In this document: positions 1-5,269 of the stretch, in pieces
Numbering within the stretch: the first letter of the stretch is position 1
Layout: each line of letters starts with the position of its first letter
Assembly (NCBI GenBank): GCA_002685435.1
Contig: NYXD01000033.1
Span: 1-5,269, forward strand
Reading direction: 5' to 3'
DNA: 5,269 nt
DNA from: Cryomorphaceae bacterium
GTDB lineage: Bacteria; Bacteroidota; Bacteroidia; Flavobacteriales; Schleiferiaceae
The notes under the pieces: generated by a model
The model's input: only the letters and a program-made list of their open reading frames with translations
Databases searched by the model: none
Told to the model about the DNA's origin: nothing
Translations under genes and position numbers: made by a program

Positions 1-405
1 AGCCACCGTCCTGTTATGATTCATCGTGCGCCGTTCGGTTCCATGGAGCGTTTCGTTGCAGTACTGCTTGAACACTGCGGCGGTAACTTCCCATTGTGGC
101 TCACCCCTGAACAAGTAAAGATTCTTCCCGTTAGCGAGAAGTACAATGAGTACGCGAAAGAAATAGCACAATTCCTAGAAATTTCCGATATTCGCGCCCT
201 CGTAGACGACCGTAACGAAAAGATTGGCAGGAAGATACGTGATGCAGAAGTCACTAAAATTCCTTACATGTTGATCGTTGGAGAGAAAGAAGCGACCAGT
301 GGAGAGCTCAGTGTTCGTCGTCACGGCGAAGGAGATTTGGGTACCATGACCAAAGAAGCATTTGTAACAAGTATCGAGAATGAAATCTCGGAACTTATTG
401 ATTAA
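1..405 (+). CDS. thrS: Threonyl-tRNA synthetase, C-terminal 134 residues (5' truncated by window edge)
   Basis: The reading frame is open from base 1 and ends at TAA 403-405, so the gene starts outside the window; the full-length family is about 640 residues. The enzyme charges tRNA-Thr with threonine in the cytoplasm. The first visible residues carry class II synthetase motif 3 ([11 protein letters not shown], visible residues 8-18), whose arginine contacts ATP. Next comes the typical ThrRS join to the anticodon-binding domain ([16 protein letters not shown]). The anticodon-binding domain itself follows, with the family pattern [25 protein letters not shown] and the late GDLGTM. The order thrS-infC-rpmI-rplT is widely conserved in bacteria, and only 27 nt separate this stop from the proposed infC start, so one transcript is likely. 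No internal damage is visible. Confidence 0.96.
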   Translation, partial: SHRPVMIHRAPFGSMERFVAVLLEHCGGNFPLWLTPEQVKILPVSEKYNEYAKEIAQFLEISDIRALVDDRNEKIGRKIRDAEVTKIPYMLIVGEKEATSGELSVRRHGEGDLGTMTKEAFVTSIENEISELID

Positions 406-432
406 TAGAAGTTTAACTAAAAACAAAAGACC

Positions 433-975
433 CTGAGAAAAGGCAAAAGAAAGCAGCCAAAAGAGAAACTGGCTGCAAACCACCGCATCAACGACAGAAT
501 TAGAGTACCTAAAATTCGACTCGTTGGAGAAAATGTAGAACCGGGAGTATATGAAACTCGTCAAGCGTTGCGCATGGCAGATGATATGGATTTAGATTTG
601 GTCGAAATTTCGCCAAAAGCAGATCCACCTGTATGTAAAATCATTGACTACAGTAAGTTCATGTACGATCAACGCAAGAAACAAAAGGAACTTGCGTCGA
701 AGGCCGTTAAGGTGGTTATTAAGGAAATACGATTTGGCCCAAATACCTCAGATCACGATTACGACTTTAAGAAAAAGCATGCTATCGAGTTTTTGAAAGC
801 AGGCAACAAGGTAAAAGCCTTCGTTTTCTTCCGCGGTCGCTCTATCGTTTTCAAGGACAAAGGTGAAATCTTATTGCTGCGCTTGGCTCAGGACCTTGAA
901 GAATATGGAAAGGTAGAACACATGCCTTCTATGGACGGCAAGAAGATGAACATCACGCTTGCACCCAAAAAATAA
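433..975 (+). CDS. infC: Translation initiation factor IF-3, proposed non-canonical CTG start
   Basis: IF3 binds the 30S subunit, keeps it apart from 50S and proofreads start codons and initiator tRNA. From CTG 433 the product is 180 residues, the usual family length. It has a basic N-terminal tail (MRKGKRKQPKEK), the N-domain opening RINDRIRVPKIRLVGENVEPG at about residues 18-38, DLVEISPKADPPVCKIIDY at about 55-73, a lysine-rich linker near 80-95, and a C-domain with KEIRFGPNTSDHDY, KAFVFFRGRS and the end LAPKK. The conserved N-domain extends well upstream of TTG 568, so a start there would delete half of it. The frame is closed by TAA 418-420. Between that stop and the conserved core there is no ATG, GTG, TTG, ATT, ATC or ATA in frame, only CTG at 433 and 469. 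I prefer 433 because it keeps the basic tail. Presence of the gene is near certain; the exact start is inferred. Confidence 0.93.
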   Translation: MRKGKRKQPKEKLAANHRINDRIRVPKIRLVGENVEPGVYETRQALRMADDMDLDLVEISPKADPPVCKIIDYSKFMYDQRKKQKELASKAVKVVIKEIRFGPNTSDHDYDFKKKHAIEFLKAGNKVKAFVFFRGRSIVFKDKGEILLLRLAQDLEEYGKVEHMPSMDGKKMNITLAPKK

Positions 976-1003
976 GTCACTCCAATCAAAATAAAGTTAG
1001 ATC

Positions 1004-1201
1004 ATGCCAAAGATGAAAACTAAATCCAGTGCAAAGAAGCGTTTCAAGCTGACAGGTTCTGGTAAGATCAAAAGAAAACATGCTTTCAAGTCACACATTT
1101 TGACGAAGAAAGCAACCGACCAGAAACGTCGTTTGACAAAATCTGGTCTTGTAGCTGATGCTGATGTTGCAAACATCAAGAAGCAGCTTGGAATGAAATA
1201 A
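1004..1201 (+). CDS. rpmI: 50S ribosomal protein L35 (bL35)
   Basis: This 65-residue, strongly basic protein has the bL35 pattern: an N-terminal [14 protein letters not shown], the central [17 protein letters not shown] and a C-terminal stretch rich in lysine. Length matches the family (about 64-66). bL35 sits in the large subunit and contacts 23S rRNA. It lies 28 nt after infC and before rplT, the standard arrangement, and is probably co-transcribed and translationally coupled in the same regulon. The ATG at 1004 is the only sensible start and gives the usual MPKMKT beginning. The upstream sequence is A-rich with no clear Shine-Dalgarno match. Confidence 0.97.
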   Translation: MPKMKTKSSAKKRFKLTGSGKIKRKHAFKSHILTKKATDQKRRLTKSGLVADADVANIKKQLGMK

Positions 1202-1221
1202 TTCCATTGAGTTAATTAATA

Positions 1222-1262
1222 ACCCTGTGCTGGGTAACTAAACCTTCTTGAGACAGTAGAAG
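1222..1262 (+). promoter_or_regulatory. Possible structured leader of rplT in the rpmI-rplT spacer
   Basis: The 86-nt spacer between rpmI and rplT is the longest non-coding stretch in the window. It can form a 4-bp stem (ACCC 1222-1225 with GGGT 1232-1235, six-base loop) and a 5-bp stem (CTTCT 1244-1248 with AGAAG 1258-1262, nine-base loop). GGT 1233-1235 could instead pair with ACC 1242-1244, giving an alternative fold. L20 is known to repress its own operon by binding mRNA in Escherichia coli and Bacillus, so a regulatory role is plausible. The stems are short, however, and could arise by chance. I do not recognise a named leader family here. Confidence 0.25.
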
Positions 1263-1287
1263 TACCTCTCGCAAAAAATTAAAAATT

Positions 1288-1632
1288 ATGCCACGTTCAG
1301 TAAACTCTGTAGCCTCGAGAGAGCGCAGAAAAAAATTGATGAAACACGCCAAAGGATACTTTGGCCGTCGTAAAAATGTTTGGACTGTTGCTAAGAATGC
1401 TGTTGAGAAAGGTCTCACGTATGCTTACCGCGACCGTAAGAACAAAAAACGCACATTCCGTGCATTATGGATTCAGCGTATTAACGCTGGTGCTCGTTTG
1501 CACGGAATGTCTTACTCACAATTCATGGGTAAGGTGAAAAAAGCGAACATTGAATTGAACCGTAAGGTATTGGCGGATTTAGCCATGAACCACCCGGAAG
1601 CGTTCAAAGCGATCGTTGATAAGGTGAAGTAA
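1288..1632 (+). CDS. rplT: 50S ribosomal protein L20 (bL20)
   Basis: The product is 114 residues, close to the usual 115-120. It shows the family signature: [16 protein letters not shown] at the start, [40 protein letters not shown] and [15 protein letters not shown]. The long basic N-terminal helix (about residues 1-60) threads into 23S rRNA; the globular C-terminal half is the part known in E. coli to bind the operator mRNA. L20 is needed for early assembly of the 50S subunit. It is the last gene of the thrS-infC-rpmI-rplT cluster and is followed within about 25 nt by an intrinsic terminator. The 86-nt gap before it, larger than the others in the cluster, may hold regulatory structure. Confidence 0.97.
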   Translation: MPRSVNSVASRERRKKLMKHAKGYFGRRKNVWTVAKNAVEKGLTYAYRDRKNKKRTFRALWIQRINAGARLHGMSYSQFMGKVKKANIELNRKVLADLAMNHPEAFKAIVDKVK

Positions 1633-1653
1633 TAAATCAGATTGGAGACTTAG

Positions 1654-1693
1654 AAGCGCCTCGTTCCTTATGGAACGGGGCGTTTTACTTTTT
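1654..1693 (+). terminator. Intrinsic terminator of the rplT operon, probably shared with the convergent ABC gene
   Basis: An 11-bp stem (1657-1667 with 1672-1682, one G-U pair) closes a four-base TTAT loop. It can be extended by three weaker pairs (1654-1656 with 1683-1685). On the + strand it is followed by TTTTACTTTTT, a good U-rich tract. On the minus strand the same hairpin lies right after the stop of the ABC gene (complement of 1685-1687), but the following tract (TTCTAAGT) is weak, so termination in that direction is probably less efficient. Confidence 0.9.
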
Positions 1694-2584
1694 AAGCAAT
1701 CGATGATTTTGAAATTGATAGACAAGAATGGGGCCTGAAGGTGTTTCCATACGGTCTAGAATCTCCGCATCAAGCGCCGGTAGATCGTGCGCGTACAACC
1801 ACTTAACATCTTTTTCCTCACGCCAAGGACCGGGTACGTTTAACTCTGCAGGTACCACATTAATGTAATCAAATAATCCCGCAATCTCGTGATGAGCAGG
1901 ATCTGCTATAATGGCATTAGGTGTGCCGGATTGCACTAATTTTCCGCCTCGAATCACCCAAAGGGTATCTGCGACAAGCAGTGCGTCCGCAGGATCGTGT
2001 AAAACCAACAGTGCTGCACTTTTCGAGCGCTTAATCATCGCTTTCATATCCAATAGAATGGCGCTCTTTGTTCTGAGATCTAGCTGAGCTAAACTCTCGT
2101 CCATCAGCAATACGGGTGGGTCTCCAGCCATCGCTTTCGCAATACTTACCCGTTGGCGTTGTCCACCACTCAGGGTACGCGTAATTTGACCTGAGAATGA
2201 GGTTAGATTCATGGATCGCATTAATTCCTCTACGCGAGCCTCACGCTCGGGCTCATCCATACGCAGGATATGGTGAGCGATATTCTCTTCAATGGTTAAC
2301 ATGCTCTGTAAGTCGTCCAATTGAGGTACCCAACCGGCTTTCTTTTCATCCAAAACCAAACGCTTCTTGCGTGTCTCGACAGGGTCTCCGCTTATACTGA
2401 CACTTCCTGACAAAGGTTCTAATTCCCCTCGAAGTAAGCGCATTAAAGTGCTTTTACCCGCACCCGAGGGACCAACCATAACTACTATTTCACCTGGCTG
2501 AATGGAAGCGCTACCGAATTTAAAAATATCGTCCTCACCGTAAGCGAAACGCAGCGCATCAAATTGTACTAAGGGTGTTTGCAT
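1685..2584 (-). CDS. Orphan ABC-type ATPase (ATP-binding protein) with a C-terminal TOBE-like extension
   Basis: The 299-residue protein has a complete ABC nucleotide-binding domain: Walker A GPSGAGKST (38-46), Q-loop glutamine 88 in GWVPQLDDL, signature LSGGQRQR (138-145), Walker B VLLMDES (158-164, catalytic Glu163), D-loop SLAQLD (164-169) and switch His196 in VLHDPADAL. The proline that usually follows the Walker B Asp-Glu is replaced by serine. About 60 residues follow the domain; WLYAHDL (262-268) recalls the start of TOBE domains in the PotA/CysA/FbpC importer ATPases. No permease or binding protein gene is present here, so substrate and direction of transport are unknown. It resembles a lone ABC ATPase I remember from Flavobacteria, but this is memory only. 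The ATG lies only 13 nt beyond the lpd terminator's U-tract. Confidence 0.88.
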   Translation of the reverse strand: MQTPLVQFDALRFAYGEDDIFKFGSASIQPGEIVVMVGPSGAGKSTLMRLLRGELEPLSGSVSISGDPVETRKKRLVLDEKKAGWVPQLDDLQSMLTIEENIAHHILRMDEPEREARVEELMRSMNLTSFSGQITRTLSGGQRQRVSIAKAMAGDPPVLLMDESLAQLDLRTKSAILLDMKAMIKRSKSAALLVLHDPADALLVADTLWVIRGGKLVQSGTPNAIIADPAHHEIAGLFDYINVVPAELNVPGPWREEKDVKWLYAHDLPALDAEILDRMETPSGPILVYQFQNHRLLKK

Positions 2585-2596
2585 ATGTACCTAAAC

Positions 2597-2625
2597 AAAA
2601 AAACCGCCCCAAAGTTGGAGCGGTT
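2597..2625 (-). terminator. Intrinsic terminator after lpd
   Basis: Read on the minus strand, a 9-bp stem (2617-2625 with 2602-2610, one G-U pair) with a six-base loop runs directly into seven Us (complement of 2597-2603). This is a textbook intrinsic terminator 19 nt past the lpd stop codon. It stands between lpd and the ABC ATPase gene on the same strand, so the latter is probably a separate transcription unit. Confidence 0.88.
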
Positions 2626-2641
2626 AATATGGAATCCCAAT
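2610..2641 (-). promoter_or_regulatory. Weak candidate promoter for the ABC ATPase gene
   Basis: The Bacteroidota housekeeping promoter is TTTG near -33 and TAnnTTTG near -7. On the minus strand CAACTTTG (complement of 2610-2617) differs at one defined position. Twenty bases upstream lies ATTG (complement of 2638-2641), also one mismatch. If real, the promoter would overlap the lpd terminator hairpin and give a leader of about 20 nt. Two one-mismatch boxes are weak evidence. Confidence 0.15.
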
Positions 2642-2644
2642 CTA

Positions 2645-4033
2645 TTATAGGTGAATCACCTCATCGTAGGCTGCAGCAGTAGCCTCCATGAAGGCTTCAC
2701 TTAGCGTTGGGTGAGGATGAACTGTTTTTAGAATTTCGTGACCGGTAGTTTCCAACTTACGGGCAACTACGGCTTCAGCAATCATCTCTGTAACATTTGC
2801 GCCAATCATATGTGCGCCCAAAAGCTCTCCATATTTTGCATCATAAATTACTTTAATAAAGCCGTCTTTATGACCGGATGCAGATGCCTTACCGGAGGCC
2901 GAGAATGGGAATTTGCCCACTTTCATTTCGTAACCTGCTTCTTTTGCTGCTTTCTCAGTCATACCGACTGAGGCAACTTCAGGGAAACAATAGGTACATC
3001 CTGGAATATTCCCATAGTCAAGTGCCTCAACGTGTAATCCCGCTAATTTCTCAACACATAGAATGCCTTCTGCAGAAGCAACGTGTGCTAAAGCTGGACC
3101 TTTAACAATGTCACCAATAGCAAAGTAACCCGGTACATTGGTTTGGTAAAAATCATTCACCAAAATGCGACCACGATCAGAAGCGATACCTACCTCTTCT
3201 AGACCAATACCTTCTATATTCGGAGCAATACCTACTGCAGATAATACTACATCAGCTTCAAGTTGCTCTTCTCCTTTTTTCGTCTTCACGTTTACAATGC
3301 AACCTTTACCCGAAGTATCAACTCCAGTTACTTCTGCATTCGTCATGATTTTGACTCCTGATTTTTTAAATGTGCGCTCCAGCTGCTTGCTCACGTCTTC
3401 GTCTTCAACTGGAACGATGTTCGGCATGTACTCAACGATGGTCACATCCGTACCCATGCTGTTGTAGAAGTAGGCAAACTCAATACCAATCGCCCCTGAA
3501 CCTACAACCACCATTTTCTTTGGTTGCTTCTCTAAGGTCATCGCTTTACGGTAACCGATGATTTTCTTACCGTCTTGCGGTAAGTTTGGAAGTTCTCTTG
3601 AACGCGCACCTGTAGCAATGATGATGTGCTGACCAGAATAGACTGTCTCTTTTCCTGCTTCGTCAGTTACAGCGACTTTTTTACCAGGCTGCACTTTACC
3701 AAACCCGTTTAAAACGGTAATTTTATTTTTCTTCATCAAAAACTGAACACCACCGCTCATACCATTCGCAACTTCGCGCGAACGATTTACAACCGCATTA
3801 AAGTCTTTATCGTATTCTTTGATTTTGATTCCAAAGTCTTCTGCATGCTTTACATATTCGAAAACTTGAGCACTTTTAAGCAGGGCTTTTGTAGGAATAC
3901 ATCCCCAGTTAAGACAAACGCCACCTAGGTTCTCCTTTTCTACTACTGCCGTTTTGAATCCCAATTGAGATGCACGAATGGCAGTTACATAGCCACCGGG
4001 GCCTGACCCCACAACGATTACGTCAAAATCCAT
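2645..4033 (-). CDS. lpd: Dihydrolipoyl dehydrogenase (E3 of 2-oxoacid dehydrogenase complexes)
   Basis: This FAD flavoenzyme reoxidises the dihydrolipoyl groups of the pyruvate and 2-oxoglutarate dehydrogenase complexes (and possibly the glycine cleavage system), passing electrons to NAD+. The 462-residue length is typical. Visible elements in order are the FAD-binding GSGPGG (9-14), the redox disulfide in GGVCLNWGCIPTK (Cys40, Cys45), the NAD-binding GSGAIG (178-183) with Glu201 after the second strand (favouring NAD over NADP), the second FAD motif GYFAIGD (302-308), and the C-terminal dimer-interface HPHPTLSEA, which supplies the catalytic His441-Glu446 pair to the partner subunit. All key residues are present. 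The E1/E2 genes are not adjacent. It lies 42 nt downstream of ridA on the same strand, with an A-rich leader before its ATG and a strong terminator after its stop. Confidence 0.97.
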   Translation of the reverse strand: MDFDVIVVGSGPGGYVTAIRASQLGFKTAVVEKENLGGVCLNWGCIPTKALLKSAQVFEYVKHAEDFGIKIKEYDKDFNAVVNRSREVANGMSGGVQFLMKKNKITVLNGFGKVQPGKKVAVTDEAGKETVYSGQHIIIATGARSRELPNLPQDGKKIIGYRKAMTLEKQPKKMVVVGSGAIGIEFAYFYNSMGTDVTIVEYMPNIVPVEDEDVSKQLERTFKKSGVKIMTNAEVTGVDTSGKGCIVNVKTKKGEEQLEADVVLSAVGIAPNIEGIGLEEVGIASDRGRILVNDFYQTNVPGYFAIGDIVKGPALAHVASAEGILCVEKLAGLHVEALDYGNIPGCTYCFPEVASVGMTEKAAKEAGYEMKVGKFPFSASGKASASGHKDGFIKVIYDAKYGELLGAHMIGANVTEMIAEAVVARKLETTGHEILKTVHPHPTLSEAFMEATAAAYDEVIHL

Positions 4034-4075
4034 TTATTTTTCTTTTAAATGAGCGTGCAATTTAAGGCCAAAACC

Positions 4076-4462
4076 TTAACTCTTACGCATGGCAATACAG
4101 GATATCTCAACATTCACATTTTTTGGCAATGTTTTCACCGCTATCGTTTCTCTTGCTGGGAAAGGTGGTTGAAAATATCCTCCATAAACGCCATTAACTT
4201 CTTCAAAATGGTCCATAGAACTTAGAAAAACACTCGTCTTTACAACAGAATTAAAGTCAGCTCCGCCTGCTAATAAAACAGCCTGTAGATTTTTCATGAC
4301 CCTGTGTGCCTCTTCTGTGATTGAATTTCCCAAAGCCATTTCACCGGTATGCGGATCCATGGCAATTTGCCCGGAGGTGAAAATTACATCCCCCCAACTT
4401 ACTCCTGCGCTGTACGGACCTATGGCCGGTGCCAACCCCTTTCCTTCAATTGCTTTTTTCAT
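4076..4462 (-). CDS. ridA: RidA family 2-iminobutanoate/2-iminopropanoate deaminase
   Basis: RidA (YjgF/YER057c/UK114) proteins form cytoplasmic trimers that hydrolyse reactive imines/enamines released by PLP-dependent enzymes such as threonine dehydratase. The 128-residue product matches the family in length and motifs: GPYSAG (15-20, Tyr17), FTSGQIAMDPHTGEM (28-42), VVKTSVFLSSMDHFEEVN (73-90), PPFPARETIAV (99-109) with the carboxylate-binding Arg104, and the end LPKNVNVEISCIA with Glu119. These match the E. coli active-site Tyr17, Arg105 and Glu120, so the true deaminase subgroup is likely rather than an inactive Rid paralogue. The start ATG is preceded by the divergent promoter region shared with the amidotransferase gene. 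lpd follows 42 nt downstream, with no convincing terminator between them, so co-transcription is likely. Confidence 0.94.
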   Translation of the reverse strand: MKKAIEGKGLAPAIGPYSAGVSWGDVIFTSGQIAMDPHTGEMALGNSITEEAHRVMKNLQAVLLAGGADFNSVVKTSVFLSSMDHFEEVNGVYGGYFQPPFPARETIAVKTLPKNVNVEISCIAMRKS

Positions 4463-4469
4463 CGTTTTA

Positions 4470-4496
4470 TCGGTAGATTTAATTTACCCCTACCGA
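4470..4496. promoter_or_regulatory. Inverted repeat (possible operator) in the divergent ridA / trpG-pabA promoter region
   Basis: TCGGTAG (4470-4476) and CTACCGA (4490-4496) form a perfect 7-bp inverted repeat with an AT-rich 13-nt spacer. The half-site centres are 20 nt apart, about two helical turns, so a dimeric regulator could contact one face of the DNA. It occupies about half of the 55-nt intergenic region and could affect both genes. No U-tract follows on either strand, so it is not an intrinsic terminator. An RNA hairpin in the ridA leader is the alternative. No regulator family is recognised. Confidence 0.4.
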
Positions 4497-4512
4497 ATTT
4501 AACTCATATTTG
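4483..4512 (+). promoter_or_regulatory. Candidate promoter of the trpG/pabA gene
   Basis: CATATTTG (4505-4512) differs at one defined position from the Bacteroidota -7 box TAnnTTTG. TTTA (4483-4486), one mismatch from the -33 TTTG, lies 18 nt upstream. Transcription would then begin almost at the ATG (4518), implying a very short leader or a leaderless message. The upstream element would lie inside the inverted repeat's spacer. The evidence is limited to these imperfect matches. Confidence 0.25.
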
Positions 4513-4517
4513 CCCAC

Positions 4518-5090
4518 ATGAAGGTGCTTCTCATTGATAATTACGACAGCTTTACCTACAACCTAGTCCATTATTTGGAAAAATCAGGTGCAGAGGTCGT
4601 GGTTTACCGCAATGACGCAAAAGAGTTGAATTCGTTGATTTTTGATGCATTCGACGGTGTTGTTCTAAGCCCTGGACCAGGGCTACCAGAGGAAAGCGGA
4701 CAACTCATGTCGCTCGTTGCGCAATGTTTTGGGCGGCTGCCTATATTGGGTGTTTGCTTGGGCATGCAGGCACTTGTGCTGCACACTAGTGGCAAACTGT
4801 ACAATAGAAAAGGCATCATGCACGGCCGTTCAACAACATTAAAAGTGCTCGATGAAGGTGTACTCTTAAAAGGTGTCACAGAATTCCAGGTAGGACTTTA
4901 CCACAGTTGGGCAGCAGAACGAGAAAAGCTTAAAGGATGGACATTATCTGCTGTGGCTCTCGAAGAAGGGGCACCTATGGTAATCGAATCGAAATCGGAT
5001 AAAGCCTACGGTGTTCAATTTCATCCAGAAAGTGTTCTAACCCCTCAAGGATTGCGGATGATTACAAATTGGTTGGCTTTACTTCATTAA
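4518..5090 (+). CDS. trpG/pabA: Anthranilate/aminodeoxychorismate synthase glutamine amidotransferase subunit (component II)
   Basis: This standalone class I glutamine amidotransferase of 190 residues releases ammonia from glutamine for a chorismate-using partner: TrpE (tryptophan) or PabB (folate). The sequence shows IDNYDSFTYNLVHYL (6-20), the oxyanion-region LSPGPGLPEESG (50-61), the nucleophile elbow GVCLGMQA with Cys80, MHGRST (101-106), YHSW, and GVQFHPES with His169 and Glu171 completing the triad. All catalytic residues are present. No trp or folate genes lie beside it, so motifs alone do not decide between TrpG and PabA; in many bacteria one such subunit serves both. It is divergent from ridA and its stop overlaps that of the convergent lptD-like gene by 4 nt. 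No terminator is visible after it. Confidence 0.94.
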   Translation: MKVLLIDNYDSFTYNLVHYLEKSGAEVVVYRNDAKELNSLIFDAFDGVVLSPGPGLPEESGQLMSLVAQCFGRLPILGVCLGMQALVLHTSGKLYNRKGIMHGRSTTLKVLDEGVLLKGVTEFQVGLYHSWAAEREKLKGWTLSAVALEEGAPMVIESKSDKAYGVQFHPESVLTPQGLRMITNWLALLH

Positions 5091-5269
5091 AAATCAATAG
5101 CAGTACGTCTACGTTGGGTCTTAACCTGACGGAATTGTTGGTTTTTAAGATTGATACCGATCATGTACGAACGCGTTGCACCGAACGGCACCCATGTGAT
5201 TTTCATTTCCCAACAATGTAAATCGCGCGTCGCATTTATGGAGGTGAAACCTGCAGTACGATCGGCGAT
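5087..5269 (-). CDS. lptD: Probable LPS-assembly outer-membrane protein LptD, C-terminal 60 residues (partial)
   Basis: On the minus strand an open frame enters from the window edge and runs 60 codons to TAA (complement of 5087-5089). The translation contains RDLHCWEMKITWVPFG (about visible residues 15-30), then a strand-like SYMIGINLK, a basic stretch and a terminal phenylalanine. This resembles the last beta-strands of the LptD-like proteins of Bacteroidota, which insert lipopolysaccharide into the outer leaflet of the outer membrane. The Trp/Phe-rich alternating pattern fits an outer-membrane beta-barrel end. The gene converges on trpG/pabA, with stop codons overlapping by 4 nt. The coding call is firm. 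The LptD name rests on remembered motif similarity over a short fragment; another outer-membrane barrel protein is the alternative. Confidence 0.68.
   Translation of the reverse strand: MADRTAGFTSINATRDLHCWEMKITWVPFGATRSYMIGINLKNQQFRQVKTQRRRTAIDF

Noticed and set aside
175..564. 129-residue open frame on the minus strand across thrS and infC
   Set aside because: It lies antisense to the certain thrS and infC coding frames, has no recognisable domain and is explained as a shadow frame.
568..975. IF3 starting at TTG 568 (135 residues)
   Set aside because: The conserved N-domain (RINDRI...RLVGENVEPG) is encoded upstream in the same open frame, so this start would cut off half of the N-domain.
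3165..3467. 100-residue plus-strand open frame inside lpd
   Set aside because: It is antisense to a complete lpd with all catalytic motifs; its serine/proline-rich composition is typical of a shadow frame.
4062..4079. Inverted repeat TTAAGG/CCTTAA around the ridA stop as a terminator between ridA and lpd
   Set aside because: It is a 6-bp AT-rich stem with a six-base loop and no U-tract on the minus strand, too weak to call a terminator.
4604..4879. 91-residue minus-strand open frame inside trpG/pabA
   Set aside because: It overlaps the catalytic core codons of the amidotransferase and shows no family motif.
1..5269. Mobile element, CRISPR array, tRNA, riboswitch or defence system
   Set aside because: No direct-repeat array, transposase or integrase motif, cloverleaf or known riboswitch core was seen; nearly all the sequence is accounted for by conserved housekeeping genes.

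Overview
The window is ordinary chromosomal core-gene sequence from a bacterium, most likely a member of the Bacteroidota and probably the Flavobacteriia. Base composition is moderate. Start codons are preceded by A-rich stretches rather than clear Shine-Dalgarno sequences. The IF3, LptD-type and orphan ABC ATPase sequences resemble members of these families I know from that phylum. The phylum call is inferred from remembered protein character; no search was run.

Positions 1-1693 (+ strand): the conserved translation cluster thrS (3' end only) - infC - rpmI - rplT, closed by a strong intrinsic terminator. infC has no AUG, GUG, UUG or AUU-type codon at a sensible start. The best start is CUG at 433, which fits the known self-regulation of IF3 through a non-canonical start codon. 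The 86-nt rpmI-rplT spacer is the longest non-coding stretch and can form two small hairpins.

Positions 1685-4462 (- strand, read right to left): ridA (RidA-family imine/enamine deaminase), lpd (dihydrolipoamide dehydrogenase, E3) and an ABC-type ATPase gene with no permease gene beside it. ridA and lpd are 42 nt apart and probably co-transcribed. A good intrinsic terminator follows lpd, so the ABC gene needs its own promoter or read-through. The ABC gene ends inside the U-tract side of the rplT terminator, so the two convergent units share one hairpin.

Positions 4463-5269: a 55-nt divergent promoter region with a perfect 7-bp inverted repeat separates ridA (-) from a standalone class I glutamine amidotransferase of the TrpG/PabA type (+). 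That gene converges on, and overlaps by 4 nt, the 3' end of a minus-strand gene whose last 60 codons resemble the C-terminus of the Bacteroidota LPS-assembly outer-membrane protein LptD.

I see no rRNA, tRNA, CRISPR array, transposase, integrase, phage gene or toxin-antitoxin pair, and no stretch over 300 nt without a gene. I found no convincing undescribed biological system. The points worth a second look are regulatory: the infC start, the rplT leader, the two terminators and the divergent operator-like repeat, plus the identity of the orphan ATPase.
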